From: Pseudomonadota bacterium
Lineage (GTDB): Bacteria; Desulfobacterota; Anaeroferrophillalia; Anaeroferrophillales; Tharpellaceae
DNA length: 12,804 bases
Assembly (NCBI GenBank): GCA_015486445.1
Contig: WFRT01000365.1
Span: 1-12,804 of the forward strand
Reading direction: 5' to 3'
The notes beneath the pieces are model-generated. The model saw only the letters and a program-made list of their open reading frames with translations, searched no databases and was not told the origin of the DNA. The translations under genes and the position numbers were made by a program. Of the stretch, positions 1 to 6,736 are shown piece by piece (positions within the stretch are counted from its first letter, which is position 1; each line of letters starts with the position of its first letter).

Positions 1-13
1 GAGCTACATGGGC
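1..13 (-). tRNA. 5' end of a third tRNA gene, cut by window edge
   Basis: On the minus strand the window ends with a 7-nt acceptor-like stretch (GCCCATG) followed by TAGCTC, the usual positions 8-13 of a tRNA. It lies 28 nt downstream of the tRNA-Tyr gene in the same direction. In many proteobacteria the order is Thr(UGU)-Tyr-Gly-Thr(GGU)-tuf, so a Gly or Thr tRNA is expected, but the anticodon lies outside the window and identity cannot be decided. Confidence 0.5.
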
Positions 14-41
14 CCAAAACGATTCAACGTTACCGAAAGTA

Positions 42-124
42 TGGGGAGGGAAGGATTTGAACCTTCGAAGGCTTCCGCCGACAGATTTACAGTCTGTTCC
101 CTTTGACCACTCGGGAACCTCTCC
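42..124 (-). tRNA. tRNA-Tyr (GUA anticodon)
   Basis: The minus strand gives a class II tRNA of 83 nt: acceptor GGAGAGG, TT linker, D-arm beginning CCCGAGTGG, anticodon stem-loop CAGACTGTAAATCTG (anticodon GTA), an extended variable arm, and T-arm GAAGG-TTCAAAT-CCTTC. The 3' acceptor strand is CCTCCCC, followed by discriminator A. Pair 3:70 is an A-C mismatch, and the CCA end is not encoded (the next base is T). It is 37 nt downstream of tRNA-Thr and probably cotranscribed with it. Confidence 0.93.
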
Positions 125-161
125 CTGACACTACTAAAAAACCTTAATAAATACCAACAAA

Positions 162-237
162 TGGAGCTGGCGATGGGACTCGAACCCGCAACCTGCTGAT
201 TACAAGTCAGCTGCTCTTCCAGTTGAGCTACGCCAGC
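162..237 (-). tRNA. tRNA-Thr (UGU anticodon)
   Basis: The minus strand gives a 76-nt cloverleaf. Acceptor GCTGGCG pairs fully with CGCCAGC, the discriminator is T and CCA is encoded (164-162). TAGCTC leads the D-arm, the anticodon arm is CTGACTTGTAATCAG (anticodon TGT), and the T-arm contains GGTTCGAGTCC. It is the first gene of the tRNA operon, about 28 nt after the predicted transcription start. Thr-UGU followed by Tyr-GUA matches the thrU-tyrU order that precedes tuf in many proteobacteria. Confidence 0.95.
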
Positions 238-272
238 CGACATTTTGCAATCCTCAAAAACAAGGCTGACCC

Positions 273-301
273 GTTTAGCACAACTGACCCGAGCGTGTCA
301 A
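273..301 (-). promoter_or_regulatory. Predicted sigma70 promoter of the tRNA operon
   Basis: The minus strand has a perfect -35 TTGACA (301-296), a 17-nt spacer and CTAAAC (278-273) as a weak -10, preceded by TGTG. It lies between the 3' end of rnc and tRNA-Thr, and a start near 265 would leave a short leader. The -10 matches the consensus only partly, so the call rests on the exact -35, the spacing and the location. Confidence 0.5.
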
Positions 302-342
302 TATTTTTTCTCTTTTTTTCCGAGAACCTCCGCCTGGAAATC

Positions 343-1056
343 TCACCCGGCCGCCGGCCGGATTTTAACCAGGGCCGCCGCCGCCGCGGCCTGCTCGGCG
401 CTTTTCCGGGAACTTCCCCGGCCGGTCCCGAGAACCCGGCCGCCGCCGTCGCAAACCTCGACTTCGAAAAGCGGCCGGTGGTCGGCTCCCTGCCGTTTTA
501 CCAGGCGGTAGACGGGAGGGCTGCCATGGTCGGCCTGGAGCCGCTCCTGGAGTTCACTTTTATGGTCCGCCGCCCGGCCGCAGGAGGCCACCAGTTCTCC
601 CACCAGCCCCTCGACAACCACGCCGGCACCATCCAGGTAGAGGGCCGCCGCCAGGGCCTCGAAGGCATCCGCCAGCAACCCCGGCCGCCGGCGGCCGCCC
701 TGCTTTTCCTCGCCGCGGCCCAGCCGCAGGTAGCGGCCGAGCTGCAACCGGTCGGCAAAAGCCGCCAGGGACCGGGTGTTGACCACCCGGGAACGCATGC
801 GGGTCAGGCCGCCTTCATCCCACTCCGGCTGCCGCCGAAACAGCAGTTCGCTGACCTTGAGTTCCAGGACGGCATCCCCGAGAAATTCCAGACGCTCGTT
901 GTGAGCCCGGCAGGAGGAGGCCGGAGCCGCCGGCGCTCCCAGTTCATTAACGAATGATTTATGGGTCAGGGCGCGGAGCAGCAAATCCGGGTCCCGGAAA
1001 GCATATCCCAGGGCGGCTTCCAGCCGGGCGGGCGGAAAAGGCAATTTTTCCGACAA
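343..1056 (-). CDS. rnc: Ribonuclease III
   Basis: Endonuclease that cuts double-stranded RNA, including rRNA precursors. Counting from the chosen start (237 aa, normal for the family), the signature ERLEFLGDAVLEL is at 54-66, and LADAFEALAAALYLDG carries the second pair of metal-binding acidic residues. A C-terminal dsRNA-binding domain follows (ELQERLQ, then PPVYRLV and the GSSRKSAEQAAA helix). The reading frame is open up to 1161, but the extra 35 residues do not resemble RNase III. A TTG at 1056-1054, preceded by AGGGGGAACCG, is the best start and falls just before the usual N-terminal helix. Composition is extremely GC/Ala/Arg rich. A possible promoter (TTGGCT, 18 nt, TGTAAT) lies just upstream of the TTG but is weak. 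The miniature element at 1197-1461 separates rnc from the next minus-strand gene upstream. Confidence 0.95.
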   Translation of the reverse strand: MSEKLPFPPARLEAALGYAFRDPDLLLRALTHKSFVNELGAPAAPASSCRAHNERLEFLGDAVLELKVSELLFRRQPEWDEGGLTRMRSRVVNTRSLAAFADRLQLGRYLRLGRGEEKQGGRRRPGLLADAFEALAAALYLDGAGVVVEGLVGELVASCGRAADHKSELQERLQADHGSPPVYRLVKRQGADHRPLFEVEVCDGGGRVLGTGRGSSRKSAEQAAAAAALVKIRPAAG

Positions 1057-1188
1057 CGGTTCCCCCTGCAGCAATTTACGGATTACAGCAATGCCCGAAC
1101 GGCATAGCCAATGAAAAACCGGTCCCCGCGCACCGGAAAGCTCGCTGCGGCAGCCCAACATCCCGGACCGGGCCCCGGGCGCGACCTT

Positions 1189-1209
1189 AAAAAAACGTAA
1201 GTATTCAGC
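1189..1209 (+). repeat. Left end of miniature element: target duplication plus terminal inverted repeat
   Basis: The 8-bp AAAAAAAC (1189-1196) directly abuts GTAAGTATTCAGC (1197-1209). The same 8 bp recurs immediately outside the opposite end, and the 13-bp end matches the reverse complement of the right end at 12 of 13 positions. Confidence 0.85.
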
Positions 1210-1461
1210 CGCATACGGGGTCGGGTGTGGCTTTTCTTCGCTAAGCGTTAAGATTTCTGTTTTTCTTTACGCTCGCTACGCCCGCACCCCAAGGGCACTT
1301 CCGTTGGGCGCATTACAAAACTCGCTACGCTCAAACAGTTGCAATGCTTATGGGCTCCCGCCAGCTTAAGAAAAACGACGAAATCTTTCCGAAACCGCTC
1401 AGAAAAACCACCCCCCGCCCTCTCCTGAAAGAGGGGAGATAAAATTTAGCTGAATAGTTAC
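1197..1461 (+). mobile_element. Complete miniature inverted-repeat element (MITE-like), copy 1
   Basis: A 265-bp non-coding element bounded by 13-bp terminal inverted repeats (GTAAGTATTCAGC / GCTGAATAGTTAC) and flanked by a perfect 8-bp direct repeat, AAAAAAAC. About 230 bp of it recurs at 12575-12804 at roughly 90% identity by eye, and its left 39 bp at 12410-12448. It has no credible ORF. Much of the length has imperfect inverted symmetry: for example GAAAAACGACGAAATCTT in the right half resembles the reverse complement of the left-half stretch around AAGATTTCTGTTTTTC. The centre carries a small CCCAA/TTGGG hairpin. Ends beginning GTAA together with 8-bp duplications are what is known for the IS66 family, so an IS66-type transposase acting in trans is a reasonable but unproven guess. 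It lies 9 nt past the stop codon of the hydrolase gene and about 130 nt before the rnc start. Confidence 0.85.
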
Positions 1462-1469
1462 AAAAAAAC
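1449..1469 (+). repeat. Right end of miniature element: terminal inverted repeat plus target duplication
   Basis: GCTGAATAGTTAC (1449-1461) is directly followed by AAAAAAAC (1462-1469), the second copy of the target duplication. On the minus strand this A-run reads as a T-tract just after the stop codon of the hydrolase gene, so the element appears to have inserted into a probable terminator tail. Confidence 0.85.
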
Positions 1470-1478
1470 CTGCGTGGA

Positions 1479-2105
1479 TCAGGAGACGAAGAAGGGATTG
1501 GTCGCCCGCTCCCGGCCGACGCTGGTCGCCGGACCGTGTCCGGAATAGAGAACGACATCGTCACCCAGGGGAAAGATCTTCTCCCGCGCCGAGCGAATCA
1601 GGGTAGCATAATCACCGCCGGGGAAATCGGTGCGCCCGATCGAGCCGGCAAAAATCAAATCACCGACAAAAGCAGCCCCGTCGCCGACCAGCGAGATCGA
1701 TCCCGGCGAATGGCCCGGAGTCTCCATGACCTTCAGAACCACGCTTTCCCCGATCCTGACCAGGTCGCCATCGCCCAACAGGCGGTCGGGCGGCGGTGAA
1801 TCCTCGGCCCTCATGCCCCAGAGCAGGGCCCGGCTCGAAATCCTGGTAATCTCGGCGGCACTGGCATGATGGGCCAGGATCGGCGCCCCGGTGGCATCAT
1901 GCAGGCTCTTGTTGCCGCCGACGTGATCGAAATGCTCGTGGGTATTGATGATGCAGGAGGCCTTCATGCCGGCCCTCTCAAGGCCGGTCAGGATGCGCTC
2001 CACGTCGTCACCGGGGTCAATCACCGCAGCTTCCCGGCTCTGTTCACAACCGACCAGGTAGCAGTTGACCTGCAGGGGACCAACAACAATCGTTTCGATA
2101 AACAT
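1479..2105 (-). CDS. Metallo-beta-lactamase-fold hydrolase (glyoxalase II / YcbL-like)
   Basis: 208 aa. Probably hydrolyses a thioester such as S-lactoylglutathione, or a related small metabolite, in the cytoplasm. The zinc signature THEHFDHVGG is at 55-64 (ligands H56, H58, D60, H61). Later metal ligands are seen in TPGHSPGS, FVGDLIFAGSIGRTD and YSGHGPAT, all in the expected order. The length and the lack of the glyoxalase II C-terminal helical domain point to the short YcbL/GloC-type branch rather than classical GloB. The start is ATG at 2105, preceded by a purine-rich but weak ribosome site (GAGAAAGAGC). The upstream stretch around 2120-2145 is very AT-rich (TATATA repeats) and probably contains the promoter. 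The family has many substrates, so the exact reaction is uncertain. Confidence 0.88.
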   Translation of the reverse strand: MFIETIVVGPLQVNCYLVGCEQSREAAVIDPGDDVERILTGLERAGMKASCIINTHEHFDHVGGNKSLHDATGAPILAHHASAAEITRISSRALLWGMRAEDSPPPDRLLGDGDLVRIGESVVLKVMETPGHSPGSISLVGDGAAFVGDLIFAGSIGRTDFPGGDYATLIRSAREKIFPLGDDVVLYSGHGPATSVGRERATNPFFVS

Positions 2106-2242
2106 GCTCTTTCTCGTTCCCTTATATATATTGATATATTTGAGGCTCTGTTTACGACATTTTGCGCAACTTTCAGGGGCCGGCGACAGAAGCGGCCGGC
2201 CGCCGGCCCGGGATAATACATCACCGGGAAAATTGCAAGCAC

Positions 2243-2263
2243 AAAAGCCCGGCCGGGCCGGGC
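2243..2263 (-). terminator. Intrinsic terminator after the AEC transporter gene
   Basis: On the minus strand GCCCGGC-CCG-GCCGGGC, a 7-bp all-GC stem, is followed by TTTTGTGC. It begins directly after the transporter's TGA (2266-2264). Confidence 0.75.
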
Positions 2264-3169
2264 TCAGACCTTAAGAAAGAGCAGCAGGCCGGTCATGGTC
2301 AGCACACTCAGCAGGGTGGCAACGAAAATGGTTCCGGCCACCATTTCGGGATGGGTATCGTAATTCACCGCATAGAGCAGCGGGATGATTGCCGGCGGGG
2401 TGCTGGTCTGGAGAATGAGCACGTTGCGGGGCAGCCCTTCGATGCCCAGCAGCCGGCAAAGCAGAAGCGCGACCAGCGGTGAGATTATCAGGCGCAGAAA
2501 AGAGCTGGCGAAAATCGGTTTCAGGTCGCCGGTCAGTCGGGTCCGGCCCAACTGCATGCCGAGGAGGATCAAAAGCCCGGGAATCGCGGCCTGGCCCAGC
2601 ATGTCGACGGCCTTGAAAAGCCAGCCCGGCATTGGCAGGGCGAAAACCCGCCAGACGGCGGCCAGGACAATGGCGTGGAAAAGCGGCACCTTGAACATTT
2701 CGACCAGGGCCTGGAGCGGCCGGTCCCGGCCGCGGGAAGCGATGTAGACGGCCAGGGTGCCAAGCGGGAAGGTAAAGAGCACCAGCACGATGACCCCGTA
2801 GGCCAGGCCTTCGGGACCGTAGGCAAAGAGCACCAGCGGCAGGCCGTAGTTGCCGCAGTTCATCATCACCGTGGTCAGGGAAAAGGCGCTGCGCTGGCGC
2901 TCGTCCAGCCCCAGCAGCCGCCCGACCCCGACCGACAGCCCCCAGAAACCCAGGGTCAGAGCCAGCATGAAGAGCGTTGCCCGGGGCAGGAAAGCGGCAA
3001 TTTCGTCATGTCCCTTGAGCAGGCCGGCAAAAATCAGGCAGGGAGTCAGAAAATAGAGGGTCAGATCGGAGATCGACTTAAAGTCCGGGCCCTTGACCCG
3101 GACGAAAATCACCCCGAGACCGATAATCAGAAAAATCGGCAGCAGGATATCGATGAAAACCGCAGCCAT
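2264..3169 (-). CDS. AEC (auxin efflux carrier) family transporter
   Basis: 301 aa integral inner-membrane permease of the AEC family, whose bacterial members carry organic acids such as malate and malonate; the substrate here cannot be read from sequence. The protein starts MAAVFIDILLPIFLIIGLGV and continues with about ten hydrophobic segments. Family features include an N-terminal helix ending GVIF, a middle GNYGLPLVLFAYG segment, and a C-terminal NVLILQTSTPPA segment followed by a final hydrophobic helix. The frame is open upstream to 3295, but those 42 residues are hydrophilic and not family-like. ATG at 3169 with GAGG about 8 nt upstream is chosen; GTG at 3175 is a possible alternative. 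Transcribed divergently from the ATPase gene; no adjacent regulator or enzyme suggests the substrate. Confidence 0.88.
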   Translation of the reverse strand: MAAVFIDILLPIFLIIGLGVIFVRVKGPDFKSISDLTLYFLTPCLIFAGLLKGHDEIAAFLPRATLFMLALTLGFWGLSVGVGRLLGLDERQRSAFSLTTVMMNCGNYGLPLVLFAYGPEGLAYGVIVLVLFTFPLGTLAVYIASRGRDRPLQALVEMFKVPLFHAIVLAAVWRVFALPMPGWLFKAVDMLGQAAIPGLLILLGMQLGRTRLTGDLKPIFASSFLRLIISPLVALLLCRLLGIEGLPRNVLILQTSTPPAIIPLLYAVNYDTHPEMVAGTIFVATLLSVLTMTGLLLFLKV

Positions 3170-3266
3170 TACCACAAGCCTCGCTGCAAAACCGCCCCCT
3201 CCCGGAGATTGCCCCGGGAAAGCTTTTTCCCCGGCCGCATAAACCGCCACTCGATCCGTAAAACGC

Positions 3267-3295
3267 AGGTTAATCCATTCACCGCCGCATGTCAA
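3267..3295 (-). promoter_or_regulatory. Possible sigma70 promoter of the AEC transporter
   Basis: The minus strand has a perfect TTGACA (3295-3290), a 17-nt spacer and TAACCT (3272-3267). A start near 3260 gives a leader of about 90 nt that contains a GC-rich hairpin (around 3213-3235, CCGGG paired with CCCGG). The -10 is poor, so the call is tentative. Confidence 0.35.
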
Positions 3296-3338
3296 TCATG
3301 CCGCAATTGCAGCGCACACGACGCATCTGACAAGCCGA

Positions 3339-3368
3339 TTGACAAAACTTGCCACGGTATACTAGAAT
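3339..3368 (+). promoter_or_regulatory. Predicted sigma70 promoter of the ATPase-queD-folE2-plsY cluster
   Basis: TTGACA (3339-3344), an 18-nt spacer and TAGAAT (3363-3368) differ from consensus at one base. The start would fall near 3375, giving a leader of about 60 nt before the ATG at 3438. The overlapping TATACT at 3358-3363 is too close to the -35 to be its partner. Confidence 0.65.
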
Positions 3369-3437
3369 AGTCTGTTTACGGCTGTTGCTTTATTTGTAAA
3401 GATTACAATCCCCATATTTTCATTTTCAGGACACGGC

Positions 3438-5450
3438 ATGCCTTCCAAACCATCACTTTCCCCGGCCGGGATATCCCCGGTCTCCGACACTTCAGCCAGG
3501 ATCGGCAGTCTCCTGGTAGCCGAAGGCTTCATCACCCGGGAACAGTTGGAAGAGGCCCTGCGGATCCAGCGCAACAATTTCAGAACGAAAAGAAACTACA
3601 AATATTTGGGACAGATTCTGGTGGAAAAGAAATACCTCGACCCCGACCAACTCCAGTTCGTCATCCATAAACACGGCAAACAGACCCGGATCGGCGACAT
3701 TCTCCTGCGCTGCGGCGCCATCACTAAAAAGGAATTCGAGAGCGCCCTCGTCGAACAGCAGGAAAGCGGGGAACGGCTCGGTGAGATCTTTCTGCGCAAG
3801 GGGATGGTTTCGGACGATGTCCTGCGCCAGGCGATCGGCACCCAGCTCAACATTCCCTATGTCGACATCACCCGCATCAACCTCGACAGCCACCTGGCCC
3901 GAATCGTCAACCGGGACTACGCTTTCCGCCACCAGATCATCCCGATCGCCTTGAACGGCGACAACCTGACCCTGGCCATGGACGACCCCACCAACCGTGA
4001 GGTCGTGGTCGAACTCGAGATGTTCACCCGCTTGAAGGTCAACGTCGTCACCTCTTCGCGGGCCGCCATCAAAGAGGCTTTCAAACGACTCTATCCCTGG
4101 GACTCCCGGGACCCGGAAGCCAACCGGAAAAAAAAGCAGGAGGAAGATGACGGCCTGCTCGATTTCACGCTGAACATCGAGGATGTCGGCGAGGAGATGG
4201 AGCGGACCCACAAACCCAGCTACGTCGAGTTTCACGAGAGCAAAAGGGCCGACGTCCTGGTCCAGCGCATTCTCGGCTGGGCCATTCAGCACCGGGCTTC
4301 CGACATCCACCTGGAAACCCTGGACCAGCGCATGGTGGTCCGCTTCCGGATCGACGGCCTGCTCCAGGAGTTCGATCTCGGCAGCCTGCAGGAAAGCGTC
4401 GACCGCTTTCACCGCGAAATCATTTCCCGGATCAAGATTCTCGGCAAGCTTGACATCGCCGAAAAAAGACTGCCCCAGGACGGCAGTTTCCGTTCCCACA
4501 TCATCCGTGGCGGAGAACGCACCAATCTCGATTTCAGGGTCTCGGTCATCCCCTGCTACTACGGTGAAAACGTGGTCATCCGCATCCTCGACCCGAACCA
4601 GGCCCCTTCGACCCTCGACAAAATGGGGTTTTCCAAGAAATTGACCGACCGGCTGATCCGCATCTTCAACCACAATACCGGGATCATCCTGGTCACCGGC
4701 CCGACCGGCTCCGGAAAAAGCACAACCCTGCATTCCGGCCTGCTGACCGCCTACCGGCCGGGCCTCAAGGTCCTGACCGCCGAAGACCCGATCGAGTATG
4801 TCCATGAAAAATTCATGCAGTGCGAGGTCAACGAAAAGATCGGCCTGACCTTTGCCAGCTACATCCGGGTCTTCCTCCGCCATGATCCGGAAATCATCAT
4901 GGTCGGTGAAATCCGGGACGACGAGACCGCCGAAATGGCGGTGCGGGCGGCCCAGACCGGTCACCTGGTGCTGAGCACCCTGCACACCAACGACTCTCTG
5001 GGCGCCATCAGCCGGCTTTCCGGCCTCGGCATCGACCCCAGCATGATCACCTCCACCTTGATCGGGGTCATCTCCCAGCGCCTGGTCCGCCGGATCTGCC
5101 CGCACTGCAAAGACGAATACGAACCCTCGGCCAAGATCATCAACGAGTTCTTCCAGACCCCGCCGCAAAACATCATATGGGTCAAGGGAAGGGGCTGCAA
5201 AGAGTGTCACTTCACCGGCTTCCACGGCCGCCTGCCCCTGGCCGAACTCTGGGAACCCAGCAACCAGGACATTCTCCTGATCAACAAGCAGGCCCCGGTC
5301 GAAGAACTCAGAAAGAGTGCCCGGCAAAGCACCATCCCGATCATGAACGAGGCGATGTTGAAACTGAAAGCCGGCGAGACCACCCTGGATGAACTGATCC
5401 GGGTACTGCCCTACACCTTCATTGCCGATTTTCGTAAGCGCGGCGCCTAA
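3438..5450 (+). CDS. GspE/PilB/MshE-type secretion or pilus assembly ATPase with tandem MshEN modules
   Basis: 670 aa cytoplasmic hexameric ATPase that would power type IV pilus extension or type II secretion. Order: four 24-residue motifs of the RLGxxLxxxGxLxxxxLxxxLxxQ type between about 21 and 140. Motifs 1, 3 and 4 are near canonical (from RIGSLLVAEG, RIGDILLRCG and RLGEIFLRKG); motif 2 is degenerate. A linker rich in Lys/Glu follows, then the ATPase: RASDIHLE and RIDG, Walker A GPTGSGKS at 421-428, GEIRDDE of Walker B around 490-496, HLVLSTLHTND, and a four-cysteine zinc site (C554, C557, C587, C590). At 670 aa it is longer than usual GspE or PilB because of the doubled N-terminus. MshEN modules are known c-di-GMP binders, so c-di-GMP control is inferred. 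ATG 3438 is preceded by AGGACACGGC. No pilin, PilC, GspF or secretin genes are adjacent, so its apparatus is elsewhere. Confidence 0.93.
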   Translation: MPSKPSLSPAGISPVSDTSARIGSLLVAEGFITREQLEEALRIQRNNFRTKRNYKYLGQILVEKKYLDPDQLQFVIHKHGKQTRIGDILLRCGAITKKEFESALVEQQESGERLGEIFLRKGMVSDDVLRQAIGTQLNIPYVDITRINLDSHLARIVNRDYAFRHQIIPIALNGDNLTLAMDDPTNREVVVELEMFTRLKVNVVTSSRAAIKEAFKRLYPWDSRDPEANRKKKQEEDDGLLDFTLNIEDVGEEMERTHKPSYVEFHESKRADVLVQRILGWAIQHRASDIHLETLDQRMVVRFRIDGLLQEFDLGSLQESVDRFHREIISRIKILGKLDIAEKRLPQDGSFRSHIIRGGERTNLDFRVSVIPCYYGENVVIRILDPNQAPSTLDKMGFSKKLTDRLIRIFNHNTGIILVTGPTGSGKSTTLHSGLLTAYRPGLKVLTAEDPIEYVHEKFMQCEVNEKIGLTFASYIRVFLRHDPEIIMVGEIRDDETAEMAVRAAQTGHLVLSTLHTNDSLGAISRLSGLGIDPSMITSTLIGVISQRLVRRICPHCKDEYEPSAKIINEFFQTPPQNIIWVKGRGCKECHFTGFHGRLPLAELWEPSNQDILLINKQAPVEELRKSARQSTIPIMNEAMLKLKAGETTLDELIRVLPYTFIADFRKRGA

Positions 5451-5508
5451 CCTGGAATCCAGACTTCCCCCAAACAAAATTTTTCTTACCGCCAAGGAGT
5501 TTTCCGCG

Positions 5509-5886
5509 ATGCCCTACGAACTGAAGATCGAAACCGCCTTCGCCGCGGCCCACAACCTGCTGCACTACTGTGGCCAGTGTGAAAACCTGCATGGCCACAA
5601 CTGGAAAATCGAAATCTATATTCGGGGCACCGAACTCGATCGCAGCGGGATGCTGCTCGATTTCAAGATCCTCAAGGAAAAAACCAACGCCATTCTCGAT
5701 ACCCTCGACCATACCTACCTCAACGAACTGCCGATTTTCGCCGGCCGGAGCCCGTCCTCGGAACTGATCGCCGAATATATTTTCACGACCCTGGAGAAGG
5801 AACTGGCCGCCTGGCCGTTGACGGTCCACAAGGTCACCGCCTGGGAATCGGAAAGGGCGGCCGCTTCTTTCTACCGTAAGGATTGA
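5509..5886 (+). CDS. queD: 6-carboxy-5,6,7,8-tetrahydropterin synthase
   Basis: 125 aa, normal for QueD. It converts 7,8-dihydroneopterin triphosphate to 6-carboxytetrahydropterin, the second step toward preQ0 and the tRNA base queuosine. Zinc ligands H15, H28 and H30 are visible. The catalytic cysteine C24 lies in CENLHGHNW (24-32), and LDHTYLN and TAWES supply the later catalytic and pterin-anchoring residues. The frame is open back to 5422, but ATG 5509 has a clear AAGGAG about 9 nt upstream and begins where the family begins. It is 58 nt after the ATPase stop and 10 nt before folE2. The cysteine-motif CxxxHGH fits QueD rather than the eukaryotic pyruvoyltetrahydropterin synthase, and the folE2 neighbour supports the pathway. 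Confidence 0.93.
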   Translation: MPYELKIETAFAAAHNLLHYCGQCENLHGHNWKIEIYIRGTELDRSGMLLDFKILKEKTNAILDTLDHTYLNELPIFAGRSPSSELIAEYIFTTLEKELAAWPLTVHKVTAWESERAAASFYRKD

Positions 5887-5896
5887 GGAACTGACC

Positions 5897-6679
5897 ATGC
5901 CCCACCGGATCCACGACACCCAGAAAATGCAGGACCATCGCCAGATCGACATCAACAAGGTGGGAGTCAAGGGCGTCCAGTACCCGATCACGGTACTCGA
6001 CAAGACCAACGGCGTCCAGCACACGATCGGCACTTTCAACATCTATGTCGGTCTGCCGCACCAGTTCAAGGGCACCCACATGAGCCGCTTTGTCGAGGTC
6101 ATCAACAAGTACCACAAAAAGATCGGCATCAATATCTTCCCCACCATCCTGGGTGAAATCCGCGAGCACCTGGAGGCCGAGTTCGCTCATCTCGAGATCA
6201 CCTTCAACTATTTCATGGAAAAAGAGGCCCCGGTCTCGCGGGCCAAGAGCATGATGGTCTACGAATGCTCGTTCATCGGCAGCCAGACCGAGGAAAAGAT
6301 GGATTTCCAGGTCCGCATCAAGGTTCCGGTCACCAGCCTCTGCCCCTGCTCCAAAGCGATCAGTGAAAACGGCGCCCACAATCAGCGCAGCCTGGTCACG
6401 GTCAATTTCAGTTTCAACAAATTCGTCTGGATCGAGGACATGATCCAGACCATCGAAAGCGCCTCGAGCTGCGAGGTCTATCCCCTGCTCAAAAGGCCGG
6501 ACGAAAAATATGTCACCGAGAAGGCCTACAACAACCCGATGTTCGTCGAAGACATGGTCCGCGACCTGTTCCAGCGCCTGCAGCACGACAAGAACGTCAC
6601 CTGGTTTACGATCGAGGCCGAGAACATGGAAAGCATCCACAACCACAGCGCTTACGCGTACGTGGAGAAATACCGCTGA
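5897..6679 (+). CDS. folE2: GTP cyclohydrolase I, type IB (FolE2)
   Basis: 260 aa enzyme that converts GTP to 7,8-dihydroneopterin triphosphate, feeding folate and queuosine synthesis. The type IB signature PVTSLCPCSKAIS is present, with the metal-binding cysteine at 149 (second Cys at 151), followed by GAHNQRS and a C-terminal ENMESIHNHSAYAYVE segment typical of FolE2. It is unrelated in sequence to the zinc-dependent FolE (type IA); known type IB enzymes use Mn or other metals and often replace FolE when zinc is short. ATG 5897 follows queD by 10 nt, and its ribosome site GAGGA overlaps the queD stop codon, which suggests coupled translation. With queD it makes a two-step unit. Confidence 0.95.
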   Translation: MPHRIHDTQKMQDHRQIDINKVGVKGVQYPITVLDKTNGVQHTIGTFNIYVGLPHQFKGTHMSRFVEVINKYHKKIGINIFPTILGEIREHLEAEFAHLEITFNYFMEKEAPVSRAKSMMVYECSFIGSQTEEKMDFQVRIKVPVTSLCPCSKAISENGAHNQRSLVTVNFSFNKFVWIEDMIQTIESASSCEVYPLLKRPDEKYVTEKAYNNPMFVEDMVRDLFQRLQHDKNVTWFTIEAENMESIHNHSAYAYVEKYR

Positions 6680-6736
6680 CGGGCACCCCCGCCGGCATTT
6701 TCCTGCAACCATAAACCATAACAGAAAGAGGGAAAA

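Noticed and set aside
223..957. Plus-strand open frame opposite rnc
   Set aside because: Overlaps tRNA-Thr and the antisense of a clear RNase III; Pro/Ala/Arg-rich without motifs.
1240..1345. Repeated CTCGCTACGC-type units suggesting a CRISPR or tandem array
   Set aside because: Only a few short, unevenly spaced units inside the miniature element; no regular repeat-spacer structure and no cas genes.
1331..1564. Short minus-strand frame spanning the right end of element copy 1
   Set aside because: It straddles the element boundary and the hydrolase 3' end in another frame, so it cannot be an ancestral element gene; no ribosome site.
3358..3363. TATACT as the -10 of the ATPase cluster promoter
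   Set aside because: Only 13 nt from the TTGACA, too short for sigma70; TAGAAT at 18 nt fits better.
3492..5495. A 667-residue open frame on the minus strand opposite the secretion ATPase
   Set aside because: It mirrors the ATPase gene codon bias, has low-complexity Asp/Val/Gly/Phe-rich composition and no family motif, while the plus strand has Walker A/B and zinc motifs.
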